Shown: one piece after another, positions 16,878 to 25,454 of the stretch
Layout: each line of letters opens with the position of its first letter
Numbering within the stretch: the stretch's first letter is position 1
Source: Gemmatimonadota bacterium
Lineage (GTDB): Bacteria; Gemmatimonadota; Gemmatimonadetes; Longimicrobiales; Gaopeijiaceae
NCBI GenBank assembly: GCA_007130605.1
Contig: SLSF01000025.1
Span: 1 to 46,716 of the forward strand
DNA: 46,716 bases
Reading direction: 5' to 3'
Translations under genes and position numbers: made by a program
The notes under the pieces: model-generated
Seen by the model: only the letters and a program-made list of their open reading frames with translations
Database searches by the model: none
What the model was told of the DNA's origin: nothing

Positions 16878-18241
16878 GGGGACTTGGCCTCCTCGGACCG
16901 GGCCTGGATGAAGCGCTCGACGAACCCGGTGTCCACGTCGCCACTCCGGAACTCCTCGCTCTGGACGATCTCGGCCAGGAAGGGGAGGGTCGTGTGGATC
17001 CCCTCGATGACGAAGGAGTTGAGGGCGTAGCGGGCCCGAACGAGGGCCTCCTCTCGGGTCTTCCCACTCACGATGAGCTTCCCCAGGAGGGAGTCGTAGA
17101 AGGGGGGGACCCGGTAGCCGTGGTAGGCATGGGTGTCGAGGCGCACCCCGGGACCTCCCGGTGGGTGGAAGGCGGTGATCTGGCCCGGCGAGGGCTGGAA
17201 GCGGCGGGCCGGGTCCTCGGCATTCACCCGGAACTCGATGGCGTGCCCCCGGAGGCGAAGGGGCTCGTCGGGAAAGGAGAGGGGCTCGCCGGCGGCCACG
17301 AGGATCTGCTCCTTCACCAGGTCGAAGCCGGTGACCACCTCGGTCACCGGGTGCTCCACCTGGATCCGGGTGTTCATCTCGATGAAGTAGTACGACCCGT
17401 CCTGGTCCAGGAGAAACTCCACCGTTCCCGCACCCACGTAGTCGATGGCGGCGGCGGCCTTCACCGCCGCATCGCCCATCTCCTCGCGGAGCTCGGGATC
17501 GAGGGCGGGCGAGGGGGCCTCCTCCACCAACTTCTGGTGGCGGCGCTGGAGGGAGCAGTCCCGCTCCCCCAGGTGCACCACCCGTCCCTGCTGGTCGCCG
17601 AAGACCTGGAACTCCACGTGGCGGGGCCGGACGATGCACTTCTCCAGGTAGACGGTGGGGTCACCGAAGGCGGCCCTGGCCTCGTTCCGGGCACCCTCGA
17701 ACTGGCGCTTGAAGGTCTCGGCGTCGGGGGCGATGCGCATCCCCTTACCCCCGCCTCCGGCAGAGGCCTTGATCATGACGGGATAGCCGATCTGGTCGGC
17801 CATCGCCTTCGCCTCTTCCAGGTCGGAGATGGGGCCGTCGGAGCCGGGCACGGTGGGGACGCCCGCCGCCCGCATGGTGGCGATGGCGGTCGCCTTGTCC
17901 CCCATGGACCGGATCTGGGCCGGGGTGGGCCCGATGAAGGTCAGCGCGGACTTCTGGCAGATCTCCGAGAACTCGGCGTTCTCGGCCAGGAAGCCGTAGC
18001 CGGGATGGATCGCCTCGGCGCCGGTGATCTCGGCGGCGGCGATGATCCGGGGGATGTTCAGGTACGACTCGGCCGAGGGAGGAGGGCCGATGCACACCTC
18101 CTCGTCTGCGAAGCGGACATGGAGCGACTCGCGGTCCGCCTCGGAAAAGACGGCGACCGTCTGCACGCCGAGCTCCTGGCATGCCCGAATGATCCGGAGG
18201 GCGATTTCGCCCCGATTGGCAATCAGGACCTTCTTGAACAC
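16874..18241 (-). CDS. accC: Acetyl-CoA carboxylase, biotin carboxylase subunit
   Basis: AccC carboxylates the biotin carried on AccB, using ATP and bicarbonate, the first half of malonyl-CoA formation. The 455-aa protein starts [20 protein letters not shown]. It has the ATP-grasp glycine loop [12 protein letters not shown], the [16 protein letters not shown] block, and the metal/bicarbonate segment [16 protein letters not shown]. All are canonical. accB ends 67 bases upstream, giving the usual accBC order, while efp upstream of accB is also a common arrangement. The carboxyltransferase subunits accA and accD are not in the window. A ComB-family gene overlaps its stop. Confidence 0.97.
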   Translation of the reverse strand: MFKKVLIANRGEIALRIIRACQELGVQTVAVFSEADRESLHVRFADEEVCIGPPPSAESYLNIPRIIAAAEITGAEAIHPGYGFLAENAEFSEICQKSALTFIGPTPAQIRSMGDKATAIATMRAAGVPTVPGSDGPISDLEEAKAMADQIGYPVMIKASAGGGGKGMRIAPDAETFKRQFEGARNEARAAFGDPTVYLEKCIVRPRHVEFQVFGDQQGRVVHLGERDCSLQRRHQKLVEEAPSPALDPELREEMGDAAVKAAAAIDYVGAGTVEFLLDQDGSYYFIEMNTRIQVEHPVTEVVTGFDLVKEQILVAAGEPLSFPDEPLRLRGHAIEFRVNAEDPARRFQPSPGQITAFHPPGGPGVRLDTHAYHGYRVPPFYDSLLGKLIVSGKTREEALVRARYALNSFVIEGIHTTLPFLAEIVQSEEFRSGDVDTGFVERFIQARSEEAKSP

Positions 18242-18308
18242 CGCATTCTTCTCGTTCCGTGGGTCGCAGGTGACGCCGGGAGCGTCGGAAGCGTGGTTCG
18301 GGGTATGG

Positions 18309-18797
18309 TCAGGCGGGCTCCACCCGGAAGAGGACCTGGCCGTACTCCACCGGCTCCCCGTTCTCGACGCAGATCTCGCGGATGGTGCCCTCGACCTCGG
18401 CCTCGAGCTCGTTCATGAGCTTCATCGCCTCGATGATGCAGAGGACGTCGCCGGTGGCAATGGCATCACCGGTCCGCTTGAAGGGGTCCGCATCGGGGGC
18501 CGGCGACCGGTAGAAGGTGCCCACCATGGGTGAGGTCACCTCCACCAGGTTCGAGGGGGCCTCCCCACTCTCCCCTCCCCGGGCCTCACCGGCGGGGGCC
18601 GGCGCCGGATTCGACGGATTGGGTGCAGCGGAAGGCGCGGCGGGGGCGGGGGCCGGGGCCGCCACCGAGTTCATCCCCGGGGAGTCCGGCGTCTTGGAGA
18701 GTCGGATCCGGGTGCCGCCACGCTCGATCTCGATGGAGTCCAGGGTGCTCTCGTCCATCGAGCGGATGAGCTTTTCAACGAATTCGAGATCGATCAT
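18309..18797 (-). CDS. accB: Biotin carboxyl carrier protein of acetyl-CoA carboxylase
   Basis: AccB carries the biotin prosthetic group between the two half-reactions of acetyl-CoA carboxylase. The 162-aa protein has a short N-terminal region, a flexible Ala/Pro/Gly-rich linker (about residues 45-82) and a C-terminal biotinyl domain. The biotinylated residue is K126 in the EAMKLM motif. The preceding [15 protein letters not shown] strand is typical. The ATG at 18797 overlaps the efp stop by one base (TGATG). It is followed by accC, its enzymatic partner. Confidence 0.97.
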   Translation of the reverse strand: MIDLEFVEKLIRSMDESTLDSIEIERGGTRIRLSKTPDSPGMNSVAAPAPAPAAPSAAPNPSNPAPAPAGEARGGESGEAPSNLVEVTSPMVGTFYRSPAPDADPFKRTGDAIATGDVLCIIEAMKLMNELEAEVEGTIREICVENGEPVEYGQVLFRVEPA

Positions 18798-19357
18798 CAG
18801 ACTCGCTCCAGGTACTTGTCTTCGCGCCGGTCCACTCGGAGTACTTCCCCTTCTTCGATGAAGAGGGGGACCTGGATGACGGCCCCCGTCTCCAGTGTGG
18901 CGGGCTTCGAGCCCCCCTGCGCAGTGTCGCCCTTCAGCCCGGGGTCGGTCTTCACCACCTCGAGCTCCACGAATTGCGGGAGTTCCACCGAGATCACCTT
19001 CCCGTCATGGACGAGCCCCTCGCACTCCATGTTCTCCTTCAGGTACTTGAGCTGATCCTCGCCGATGAGGTCTCCCGAGATGGGGATCATCTCGAAGGTC
19101 TCCTTGTCCATGAAGTGGTAGAGCTGACCGTCGGTGTAACTGTAGTTCACCGGGCGACGCTCCAGGCGGACATCGTTGACCTTCTCGCCGGCGCGGAAGG
19201 TCTTCTCCACCACCTGCCCGGTGAGAACATTCTTCAGCTTGGTGCGAACGAAGGCGCCCCCCTTGCCCGGCTTCACATGCTGGAAGTAGGTGATGGTCCA
19301 GAGGACCCCGTCCATGTCGAGGACCATGCCATTTCGAAAGTCGGAAGTTGAGGCCAT
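18797..19357 (-). CDS. efp: Translation elongation factor P
   Basis: EF-P relieves ribosome stalling at polyproline stretches. The 186-aa protein has the three beta-barrel domains of the family, ending in [19 protein letters not shown]-type sequence. The domain I loop that reaches the peptidyl-transferase centre reads KPGKGGAF, with lysine K32 at the tip, so the arginine-rhamnosylation type is excluded. No EpmA/EpmB or other modifying enzyme is in the window. The gene precedes accB and follows aroQ by 85 bases. Proline-rich proteins encoded nearby, such as the TolA-like protein and FtsK linker, are plausible clients. Confidence 0.97.
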   Translation of the reverse strand: MASTSDFRNGMVLDMDGVLWTITYFQHVKPGKGGAFVRTKLKNVLTGQVVEKTFRAGEKVNDVRLERRPVNYSYTDGQLYHFMDKETFEMIPISGDLIGEDQLKYLKENMECEGLVHDGKVISVELPQFVELEVVKTDPGLKGDTAQGGSKPATLETGAVIQVPLFIEEGEVLRVDRREDKYLERV

Positions 19358-19442
19358 GGGCGTTCGGTCTTCCTCTCTGAGAGTGCCAGGATTGTCGCGG
19401 TCGTGTGGGAATGTGGGTCCGCCGTGGGCCCGCCGTCGGAGG

Positions 19443-19877
19443 TCAGCCCCCGAGCCGGGCCACGAGGCCACGCAAACCCAGAAGATAGCTCTCCGGGCCG
19501 AATCCAAAAACCACCCCCGTCGCAATATCGGAGAGGAACGACACTTCGCGGAAGGGCTCCCGGGCGTGGGGATTGGAAAGATGCACCTCCACGAAGGGGA
19601 GGTCGACCCCCAGGAGTGCGTCGCGCAGGCCGATGGACCCATGGGTGAGAGCCGCGGGATTCGCCACCACGCCGTCGATGCGGGCACTCACCGATTCCAG
19701 CCAGTCCAGGATCTCCCCCTCGTGGTTGGACTGGAAGAACTCCACCTCGACCCCGAGCTCGGTGGCGAGGGACTCGATCTCTCCGTTGATCTCGGTGAGG
19801 GTCCTGGATCCGTAGATGGTGGGCTCGCGACTCCCGAGAAGTCGGAGGTTCGGTCCGTGCAGGATCCCGATCCTCAT
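19443..19877 (-). CDS. aroQ: 3-Dehydroquinate dehydratase, type II
   Basis: This shikimate-pathway enzyme dehydrates 3-dehydroquinate to 3-dehydroshikimate. The 144-aa protein keeps the type II signatures: HGPNLRLLGSREPTIYG with the catalytic tyrosine Y22, QSNHEGEILDWL, NPAALTHGS with the catalytic histidine, and VHLSNPHAREPFR. The C-terminal IATGVVFGFGPESYLLGLRGL helix is also standard. The ATG at 19877 overlaps the stop of the acidic TPR protein by four bases. It precedes efp, a frequent aroQ-efp-accB-accC order in bacteria. Confidence 0.95.
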   Translation of the reverse strand: MRIGILHGPNLRLLGSREPTIYGSRTLTEINGEIESLATELGVEVEFFQSNHEGEILDWLESVSARIDGVVANPAALTHGSIGLRDALLGVDLPFVEVHLSNPHAREPFREVSFLSDIATGVVFGFGPESYLLGLRGLVARLGG

Positions 19878-21547
19878 GAGCGGAGGCCCCGGAGCCACTC
19901 CTGGAAGTCGTCGAGATCGCCGTCGCCTGTCGTGGCGTCGGGATCGAGCTCCGGGGCGTCCCGCTCCGGCGGGCTCTCCGGTCCCTCCTCTCGGGGGGCC
20001 AGGGCCTCGATGGGTACCGCCGACGGATCGAGGGACTCCACCGGCACCGCGCCGGGCACCCATGCCCTCAGGTCGTTCAGGTATCCGCCGATGGTCCGGG
20101 CCGGTGGAGTGGTCCGGGCCTCCTCCTCGCCACCGGACGCCTCGACGTCGACCTCCTCCTCGTCACTGTCCCATGCGAAGGGGGTGTGGAGGTCCTCCGT
20201 GGACTCCTCGACCCCTTCGTCCGCCCATGCGGACGAGCGTTCGGGGAGGTCGTCGGGGGCGTCTTCATCTCCCGCGTGGGCGGTGACCTCCGGCTCGACG
20301 GGCAGGTCCCACACTTCCTCCTCGGGTTCCTCCTCCGCTACGGGCGTCGCATCGAAATCGGTGTCGGAGGGGGGGGCGGCCCGGGCGTCCGGCTCGATAT
20401 CGGAGAGCGGCTCGGTGTCCGAGAGCGGCTCGATACGGGAGATGGGTTCGCCGTCGGTGCTCGTCCCGGACTCGGCACCCGACTCGGACGCCTCTTCACC
20501 GCTCCCCTCCCGGATCTCGTCGAGTCGGGATCGGAGCGCTTCGTCTTCGGGATTTCGTCGCACCAGTTCCTCGAAGACCTCGACGGCACGTCCGGTGAGG
20601 CCCTGCCGGAGGTAGAGCTCCCCCAGCGTCCGAGTCACGGTCGGGGAGGGCTCGTCCCCGGGAGGGGCGAAATCGGAGACGGCCCCCTCGTCGGGGGAAT
20701 CCACGATCTCCACCTCCTCCTCCACCGCCTCGGGCGGATGGGCGAGTTCGGCGTCCTCCCACCCGGAGTCGAGTTCGAAGTCGTCCTCCTCCACCTCACC
20801 CGGCGTCTCCAGCTCCAGCGCCTCGAAGTCCTCGAAGTCGGTGTCGAGCCCGTCTTCCGACTCCACGTCGGTTTCGCCCTCCTCGATGTCCTGAAAATCC
20901 ACATCGAGGGGATCGGGGTCGTCCGGATCGGCCCAGGGGGTGAGAGAATCGAAGGGATCCCCCATCTCGCCCTCGTCGCTGGCGCTCTCCGACGGCTCCA
21001 GGTCGGCCTCGGGCACCTCCTCCTCCGGCTCCTCGTCGACCTCGTCCTCTGCCAGGGTGCCGGTGTAGACGTCGGCACCCGTGACGATGCCCTCGACTCC
21101 CCGTCCGGTCTCTGCCGGGTCCTCTCCCGAGACCTTCACCTCGAGCCGGGAGGTCCGCCCCTCCAGGTCGTCGTAGTCGGGATTGAGGGCCCATGCCCTG
21201 CGGAAGGCGTCGAGGGCCTCCTCGAGACGCCCCTCCTCCTCCAGGAGTTCTCCATGGAGTCGGAGCCCTGCGGCATTGTCGGGGTCGAGCTCCCGCAGCC
21301 GTTCCACCGAGGCATGGGCAGATTCCGCGTCGTTCCGGGCCCGGTGGACCCTGGCGGCGATGAGGTGACCCGATGCGAAGTCCGGGAGGCGACCCAGGCC
21401 GTCGTCGAGGAGTGCCCGGGCCTCGTCCAGGTCCCCCTTGCGAAGGTAGGCGTCGGCCAGGGGTACGAAGGCGCGTCCCTCAGGGTCCCGCTCGGACCAG
21501 AAGTGGGCGCGCAGTGTCCGGATCTCGTTGTCGAGGGCCTCGGTCAA
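19874..21547 (-). CDS. TPR protein with long acidic linkers
   Basis: A 557-aa protein of unknown function. Tetratricopeptide-like helices occupy about residues 10-145, including YLRKGDLDEARALLDDGL. A very acidic, probably disordered stretch follows at about 165-285. A further TPR pair (TLGELYLRQGLTGRAVEVFEELVRRNP) is at about 302-342, then another acidic linker. A short hydrophobic helix with the sequence TIGGYLNDLRAW sits near 481-492 in an otherwise disordered tail. I chose the TTG at 21547, with GGGAG about ten bases upstream; a longer frame to 21658 would overlap the promoter. No signal peptide is seen, so it is probably cytoplasmic and a scaffold (inference). Confidence 0.75.
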   Translation of the reverse strand: MTEALDNEIRTLRAHFWSERDPEGRAFVPLADAYLRKGDLDEARALLDDGLGRLPDFASGHLIAARVHRARNDAESAHASVERLRELDPDNAAGLRLHGELLEEEGRLEEALDAFRRAWALNPDYDDLEGRTSRLEVKVSGEDPAETGRGVEGIVTGADVYTGTLAEDEVDEEPEEEVPEADLEPSESASDEGEMGDPFDSLTPWADPDDPDPLDVDFQDIEEGETDVESEDGLDTDFEDFEALELETPGEVEEDDFELDSGWEDAELAHPPEAVEEEVEIVDSPDEGAVSDFAPPGDEPSPTVTRTLGELYLRQGLTGRAVEVFEELVRRNPEDEALRSRLDEIREGSGEEASESGAESGTSTDGEPISRIEPLSDTEPLSDIEPDARAAPPSDTDFDATPVAEEEPEEEVWDLPVEPEVTAHAGDEDAPDDLPERSSAWADEGVEESTEDLHTPFAWDSDEEEVDVEASGGEEEARTTPPARTIGGYLNDLRAWVPGAVPVESLDPSAVPIEALAPREEGPESPPERDAPELDPDATTGDGDLDDFQEWLRGLRS

Positions 21548-21656
21548 GGAATTCGGCTCCCGTCGAGGGAAGGATTCGGCAGGGGGGTCTCCGGGGCTTC
21601 GGCCTCTGCAGGCCGGGACTCGTCGACCCGGAATGGGTCCCCACTCGGGTCGCGGC

Positions 21657-21686
21657 AAGATACGCTGCCTCGGAACCGGGTGTCAA
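21657..21686 (-). promoter_or_regulatory. Sigma-70-like promoter for the TPR-aroQ-efp-acc block
   Basis: On the minus strand a perfect consensus -35 TTGACA (21686-21681) is followed after 18 bases by TATCTT (21662-21657). Transcription would start near 21650, about 100 bases before the chosen TTG start. It is the best promoter in the intergenic region 21548-21860. Confidence 0.75.
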
Positions 21687-21728
21687 CGAAGTGGGGTAGA
21701 AAGAGTCGAGCGCGCCGGTACCCGGCCC

Positions 21729-21778
21729 CGCCCGCACCGAAGCGGGCGGTTGAGAGGGCCCGGGGCCTGCGTTAGCTT
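21729..21778 (+). promoter_or_regulatory. Promoter for the divergent foldase gene, with adjacent inverted repeat
   Basis: On the plus strand TTGAGA (21750-21755) and TAGCTT (21773-21778) are 17 bases apart. Just upstream is an inverted repeat, CGCCCGC (21729-21735) and GCGGGCG (21742-21748), which could be an operator next to the -35 box. The rest of the 313-base gap between the divergent genes (21548-21860) shows only this promoter and the opposing one. Confidence 0.5.
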
Positions 21779-21860
21779 TACAGCTTCTCTTCCGCATGGT
21801 GGAATCTTGCGACGCCATGCGGTGATGACCTTCGCGCCGGTTCAGGAGGGATGTGGCGCC

Positions 21861-23705
21861 ATGATGCGGCAGATGCGACAGAACACGAAGATTATCATGC
21901 TGGTGACGGCCCTGGCTTTCGTCGCCCTCATGGTCTTCGAGTGGGGGATGGACATGAGTGGTCAGACCGCCGGCGGTGACGTCGGTCGGGTCGGGAGCAC
22001 CACGATCACCGCGGCCCAGTACCAGATGGTCCAGCGGAACATCCATGACCAGGTCCAGCGGGCCCAGGAATCGCCCATCTCGGCGAGTCAGAACCGTGAG
22101 ATCGACGAGATGGCCTGGAACCAGGTCGTCAACCAGATCCTGATCCAGCTCGAGCTGGAGAATCGCGGCATCCGGGTCACCGATGACGAGATCCGGCAGG
22201 CGGCGCGCTTCTCGCCTCCGCCCGAGTTCCGCGAGATGGCCGAGTTCCAGACCGAGGACGGACAGTTCAGTCTCGAACTCTACCACCAGTACCTGGCCCA
22301 GGCGGCCAACGACCCCTTCGCCATGCAGGAGCTCGAGCGCTACTACCGCGAGACCCTCCCGCGAAACAAGCTGCTGAGGCAGGTCACCGCCGGGATCTAT
22401 GTCACCGATCGGGAGCTCTGGCGCGACTTCCGGGACCGGAATGAGCGGATCGAGCTCCAGTACGTGACCATCATGCCCTCCTTCTTCGTCGACGACGGGG
22501 AGATCTCGGTCACCGAGGACGAGATCGAGGCGTACTACCGGGAGAACCGGGAGACCTTCGAGGTCCCGGCCCGGGCCGACATCCGGTACACCTGGATCGA
22601 CCAGACCCCGACGGCGGCCGACTCCGCCCAGGTGGTGGAGACGGCCGAGAGCATCCGGCAGGAGATCCTCGACGGAATGGACTTCGCCGACCTGGCCCAG
22701 ATCGAAAGCGCCGACCGGGAGAGCGCCGCGCAGGGTGGCGAACTCCCCCCCTTCCGCGAGGGGGATCGCCCGGTCTTCTTCGAAGAGGTCGCCTTCTCCC
22801 TTCCGGTGGGCGAGCTCTCCGAGCCGGTCCGGGGTGATGCGGGCTATCACATCATCGAGGTCCTCTCCCGGGAGGATGGCGAGGTGCAGGCCCGCCACAT
22901 CCTGGTACCCTTCGAGCGATCCACCGATTCCGAGATCCGGATGCTGACCCGGGCAGACTCCCTGGAGTCGCTGGGACAGAACCTCACCGTCGAGGAGGCC
23001 GCGTCGCAGATGGGTCTCCCCGTCATGGAGGGCGAGATCTCCGAGCGCTTCTTCTCACTCCCCGGTGTGGGGATCGCCGAGGAGGGGCGGGAGTGGATCT
23101 TCGACGGACGGGAGAGTGTGGGCGCGGTCTCTCCGGTCTTCGAGAGCGAGGACTCCTTCTACATGTTCGAACTCCTGGACCGGTACGCCTCGGGGATCCT
23201 CCCCCTCGAGCAGGTCCGGAGTGAGATCGAGGCATCGATCCGCACCGAGCGGAAGATGGAGATCGCCATGGAGGAGGCGCGCAGCTTCGCACAGGAGCTT
23301 CGGGATGGATCGGTCACCCTCGAGGAACTGGCCGAGCGGGAAGGCCTCGTGCTGAGCCGCGAAGGTCCGGTCACCCGCATGGAGAGCATCCCCGGCCTCG
23401 GAGTGGGGAATGCCGCCGTGGGAGCCGCCTTCGGCACCCCGGTGGGCGAGGTGGCGGGTCCGGTGCGTCTCCGGGACGAGATCGTACTTCTCGAGGTCCT
23501 GGACAAGGAGGAGGCGGACCGGGAGGCGTGGGAGGCGCAGAAGGAGTTCCAGCGCGCCCAGCTCACCCAGCAGATGCGCCAGGAGCGCCTCCAGCTCTGG
23601 CTCGACGGCCTTCGCGAGACCACCCGGATCGTCGATGCGCGCGCAGAGTTCTTCCGCCAGGTGGAGGAGCAGGACGACCGGCCCCAGATCCCGCTGGTCT
23701 TCTGA
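21861..23705 (+). CDS. Parvulin-type peptidyl-prolyl isomerase (PpiD/SurA-like foldase)
   Basis: This is the only plus-strand gene. It encodes a 614-aa membrane-anchored periplasmic chaperone. The N-terminus MMRQMRQNTKIIMLV leads into one membrane span (about residues 9-28). A SurA/PpiD-like N-terminal helical region follows. A parvulin domain is at about 235-338, with the conserved GGELPPF and FSLPVGELSEPVRGDAGYHIIEV blocks. A second, weaker parvulin-like repeat (VGEVAGPVRLRDEIVLLEVLD) lies near 530-555. The architecture matches PpiD, which helps proteins leaving the Sec channel. The ATG at 21861 is chosen because AGGAGG lies about 12 bases upstream and the anchor begins there. A strong terminator follows the stop. 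Confidence 0.88.
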   Translation: MMRQMRQNTKIIMLVTALAFVALMVFEWGMDMSGQTAGGDVGRVGSTTITAAQYQMVQRNIHDQVQRAQESPISASQNREIDEMAWNQVVNQILIQLELENRGIRVTDDEIRQAARFSPPPEFREMAEFQTEDGQFSLELYHQYLAQAANDPFAMQELERYYRETLPRNKLLRQVTAGIYVTDRELWRDFRDRNERIELQYVTIMPSFFVDDGEISVTEDEIEAYYRENRETFEVPARADIRYTWIDQTPTAADSAQVVETAESIRQEILDGMDFADLAQIESADRESAAQGGELPPFREGDRPVFFEEVAFSLPVGELSEPVRGDAGYHIIEVLSREDGEVQARHILVPFERSTDSEIRMLTRADSLESLGQNLTVEEAASQMGLPVMEGEISERFFSLPGVGIAEEGREWIFDGRESVGAVSPVFESEDSFYMFELLDRYASGILPLEQVRSEIEASIRTERKMEIAMEEARSFAQELRDGSVTLEELAEREGLVLSREGPVTRMESIPGLGVGNAAVGAAFGTPVGEVAGPVRLRDEIVLLEVLDKEEADREAWEAQKEFQRAQLTQQMRQERLQLWLDGLRETTRIVDARAEFFRQVEEQDDRPQIPLVF

Positions 23706-23728
23706 TCCGTCGCTGATTCACAACGCGA

Positions 23729-23762
23729 AGAGGGCAGCCCGCCGGTCGGTGGGCTGCCCTCT
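23729..23762. terminator. Hairpin between convergent foldase and tatA genes
   Basis: A perfect 12-base inverted repeat, AGAGGGCAGCCC (23729-23740) and GGGCTGCCCTCT (23751-23762), flanks a 10-base loop. It lies 23 bases after the foldase stop and 38 bases after the tatA stop on the other strand, so it can serve both converging units. The flanking T-runs are weak. Confidence 0.75.
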
Positions 23763-23800
23763 CTGCATTCCGGGGGTCCGGTCCCGGACCCGTGATCCCG

Positions 23801-24043
23801 CTACTTCGAGGTGGTGAGCCGTCTCGGCTCCCCATTGTTGTTCTCGTCGTCCGACGAGTCCTCCTCCTTCGATCGATCCTCGGGAAGCTTCATCTCCCCC
23901 TCGATCTCCCGCAGCGACCCCTTGAACTCCCGGATCCCCTTTCCGAGGGAGGAGCCGATCTCGGGAAGCCGCTTCGCTCCGAAGAGGAGCAGAACCACGA
24001 GAAAGATCAGGATCAGCTCGGGCATTCCAAGTCCGCCAAACAT
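23801..24043 (-). CDS. tatA: Sec-independent translocase subunit TatA/TatE
   Basis: TatA oligomers form the pore-like part of the twin-arginine system that exports folded proteins. The 80-aa protein begins MFGGLGMPELILIFLVVLLLFGAK, a single short span, followed by the amphipathic helix RLPEIGSSLGKGIREFK and an acidic tail. TatC is encoded separately at 32274-33092, and no TatB is seen, so this may be a two-component TatAC system. It is the last gene of the block starting at the TPR gene (27470) and ends at the hairpin at 23729-23762. DUF4321 lies 41 bases upstream. Confidence 0.95.
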   Translation of the reverse strand: MFGGLGMPELILIFLVVLLLFGAKRLPEIGSSLGKGIREFKGSLREIEGEMKLPEDRSKEEDSSDDENNNGEPRRLTTSK

Positions 24044-24084
24044 AGGGTAACGCCTCCCTCAGGTGGGGGATCTCCCCCCGGTGG

Positions 24085-24387
24085 TCAGATCAGGCTCCGT
24101 GCCACCATCGCCACCAGGACGATGCCGACCAGGGTCAACACATTCAGAGTGAGCACGAGGGGCCCCAGGGTGATGGCCACGGCCACCAGGTCCAGGTGAA
24201 AGGGTCCCACCGAGGCGGCCACCGAGGTGATCAGGAAGTCCCGGGCCGCGCTCTCCGGCAGAAAAAGCTCGCTGAGACGTGTCAGCAACCCTCCCAGGAA
24301 GAGCCCGAGCACCAGGGTCCACACCAGGCGTGAGCCCCCGCGCTTCCGATTGTCCAGCAATCTACTCAATTCGTCCCCTCCCCACAT
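24085..24387 (-). CDS. DUF4321-like small membrane protein
   Basis: A protein of 100 aa with two or three hydrophobic segments (about residues 22-40, 58-75 and 78-97). The sequence GGSRLVWTLVLGLFLGGLL and the ending LNVLTLVGIVLVAMVARSLI resemble the DUF4321 family, whose function is not established. I used the ATG at 24387. A TTG at 24369 has a better ribosome site (GGGGAGGGG just upstream) and would shorten the protein by six residues. It follows the polyprenyl synthase gene by 19 bases and precedes tatA. A role in the membrane near isoprenoid or export machinery can only be guessed. Confidence 0.65.
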   Translation of the reverse strand: MWGGDELSRLLDNRKRGGSRLVWTLVLGLFLGGLLTRLSELFLPESAARDFLITSVAASVGPFHLDLVAVAITLGPLVLTLNVLTLVGIVLVAMVARSLI

Positions 24388-24406
24388 CCATTCCCGGGTT
24401 CTCTCT

Positions 24407-25447
24407 TCACCGACTACGCTCGACGGCGTAGTCGATGGACGCACGAAGCGCGTCCATGGCAGCGCCCTCGGCACCGATCTCGTCCAGGGCCGCCTCGGCC
24501 TGCCGGGCGTAGTGCCGTGCCCGCTCACGGGCGTACTCCAGTCCTCCAGCCTCGCGCACGATGCCCACGATCTCGCCGATCTCGTCGTCGGTGGGATCCA
24601 GGAGGGTGAAGAAGTTTCGGATCCGATCCTCCTCCGACCCTCCCACCACCCGGAGTGCCTCCACCAGGGGAAGGGTCACCTTCCGTTCCCGGAGATCGTG
24701 TCCCACCGGCTTTCCGGTCACCGCCTCGGACCCCTCGTAGTCGAGGAGGTCGTCGGCGACCTGGAAGGCCATCCCCAGCGCCTCACCGAAGCGCCGGAAG
24801 GGCTCCCGCCACTGCTGGGCTCCCACCAGGGCACCGATCTCGCACGCGGCCCCCATGAGGGACGCGGTCTTCGAGGTGATGAGTCGGTTGTAGTCTTCCT
24901 CGGTGAAGTCCAGGGCGTCGTGGGAGGTGAGCTGTCGCAGCTCCCCCACACTCATCTCGTTGGAGGCCCGGGCAAGCGCGCGGATGGCATCGAGGCGTCC
25001 GAGGCGCGCCAACTCCATCACCGATCGGGAGTAGAGGTAGTCGCCGGTGATGACCGCCACCTGGTGCGACCAGAGATGGTTCACCGTGGGCATGCCCCGG
25101 CGGAGCACCGAGTGATCCACCGCGTCGTCGTGGACCAGGGTGGCCAGGTGGACCAGCTCCACCACGGCGGCCAGGGGCACCGCGTCGGGATGGGGCGTCC
25201 CACCCACCTCGTTCACCAGGAGGAGGAGGGTCGGGCGGAAGAACTTCCCCCGCATCCGGAGAAGGACGTCGTTGACCTCGTCGATCATCTCGAAGTCACT
25301 CACGATGATCCGGCGCAATTCCGCCATGACCCCATCCAGGCGCCGCTCCACCGGTGCCTGGATCGGCATCAGCCTGGACGACGGAACGGAGGGAGCGGTG
25401 GTGAGTTGGCTCATGGGGCGCAGGGGGTTCCGGGAGGACGCGGGCAC
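24407..25447 (-). CDS. Polyprenyl diphosphate synthase
   Basis: This trans-prenyltransferase extends isoprenoid chains with isopentenyl diphosphate. Both aspartate-rich motifs are present: DDAVD at residues 107-111 and DDLLD at 232-236, plus KFFRPTLLLL, GDYLYSRS and the KTASLMGAACEIGA block. Sequence layout suggests a long-chain enzyme (hepta- or octaprenyl, quinone side chain), but chain length cannot be proven without structural comparison. I used the GTG at 25447, seven bases after the TPR stop. An ATG at 25414 is a reasonable alternative and would remove 11 residues before MSQLTTAPS. It is followed by the DUF4321 gene. Confidence 0.9.
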   Translation of the reverse strand: MPASSRNPLRPMSQLTTAPSVPSSRLMPIQAPVERRLDGVMAELRRIIVSDFEMIDEVNDVLLRMRGKFFRPTLLLLVNEVGGTPHPDAVPLAAVVELVHLATLVHDDAVDHSVLRRGMPTVNHLWSHQVAVITGDYLYSRSVMELARLGRLDAIRALARASNEMSVGELRQLTSHDALDFTEEDYNRLITSKTASLMGAACEIGALVGAQQWREPFRRFGEALGMAFQVADDLLDYEGSEAVTGKPVGHDLRERKVTLPLVEALRVVGGSEEDRIRNFFTLLDPTDDEIGEIVGIVREAGGLEYARERARHYARQAEAALDEIGAEGAAMDALRASIDYAVERSR

Positions 25448-25454
25448 GCCGGGA

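Noticed and set aside
13377-17030. A plus-strand open frame of about 1200 codons opposite ftsK, comB and accC
   Set aside because: Its translation is rich in His, Gly, Val, Arg and Leu with no domain, and it mirrors conserved minus-strand genes; long antisense frames are expected at this GC content. The same applies to long plus-strand frames at 28144-30633 and 39765-41930.
19443-19877. Possible non-canonical active site in aroQ (GPNLRLLG and NPAALTHGS)
   Set aside because: Type II enzymes such as that of Mycobacterium vary at these same positions; the catalytic tyrosine, histidine and arginines are kept.
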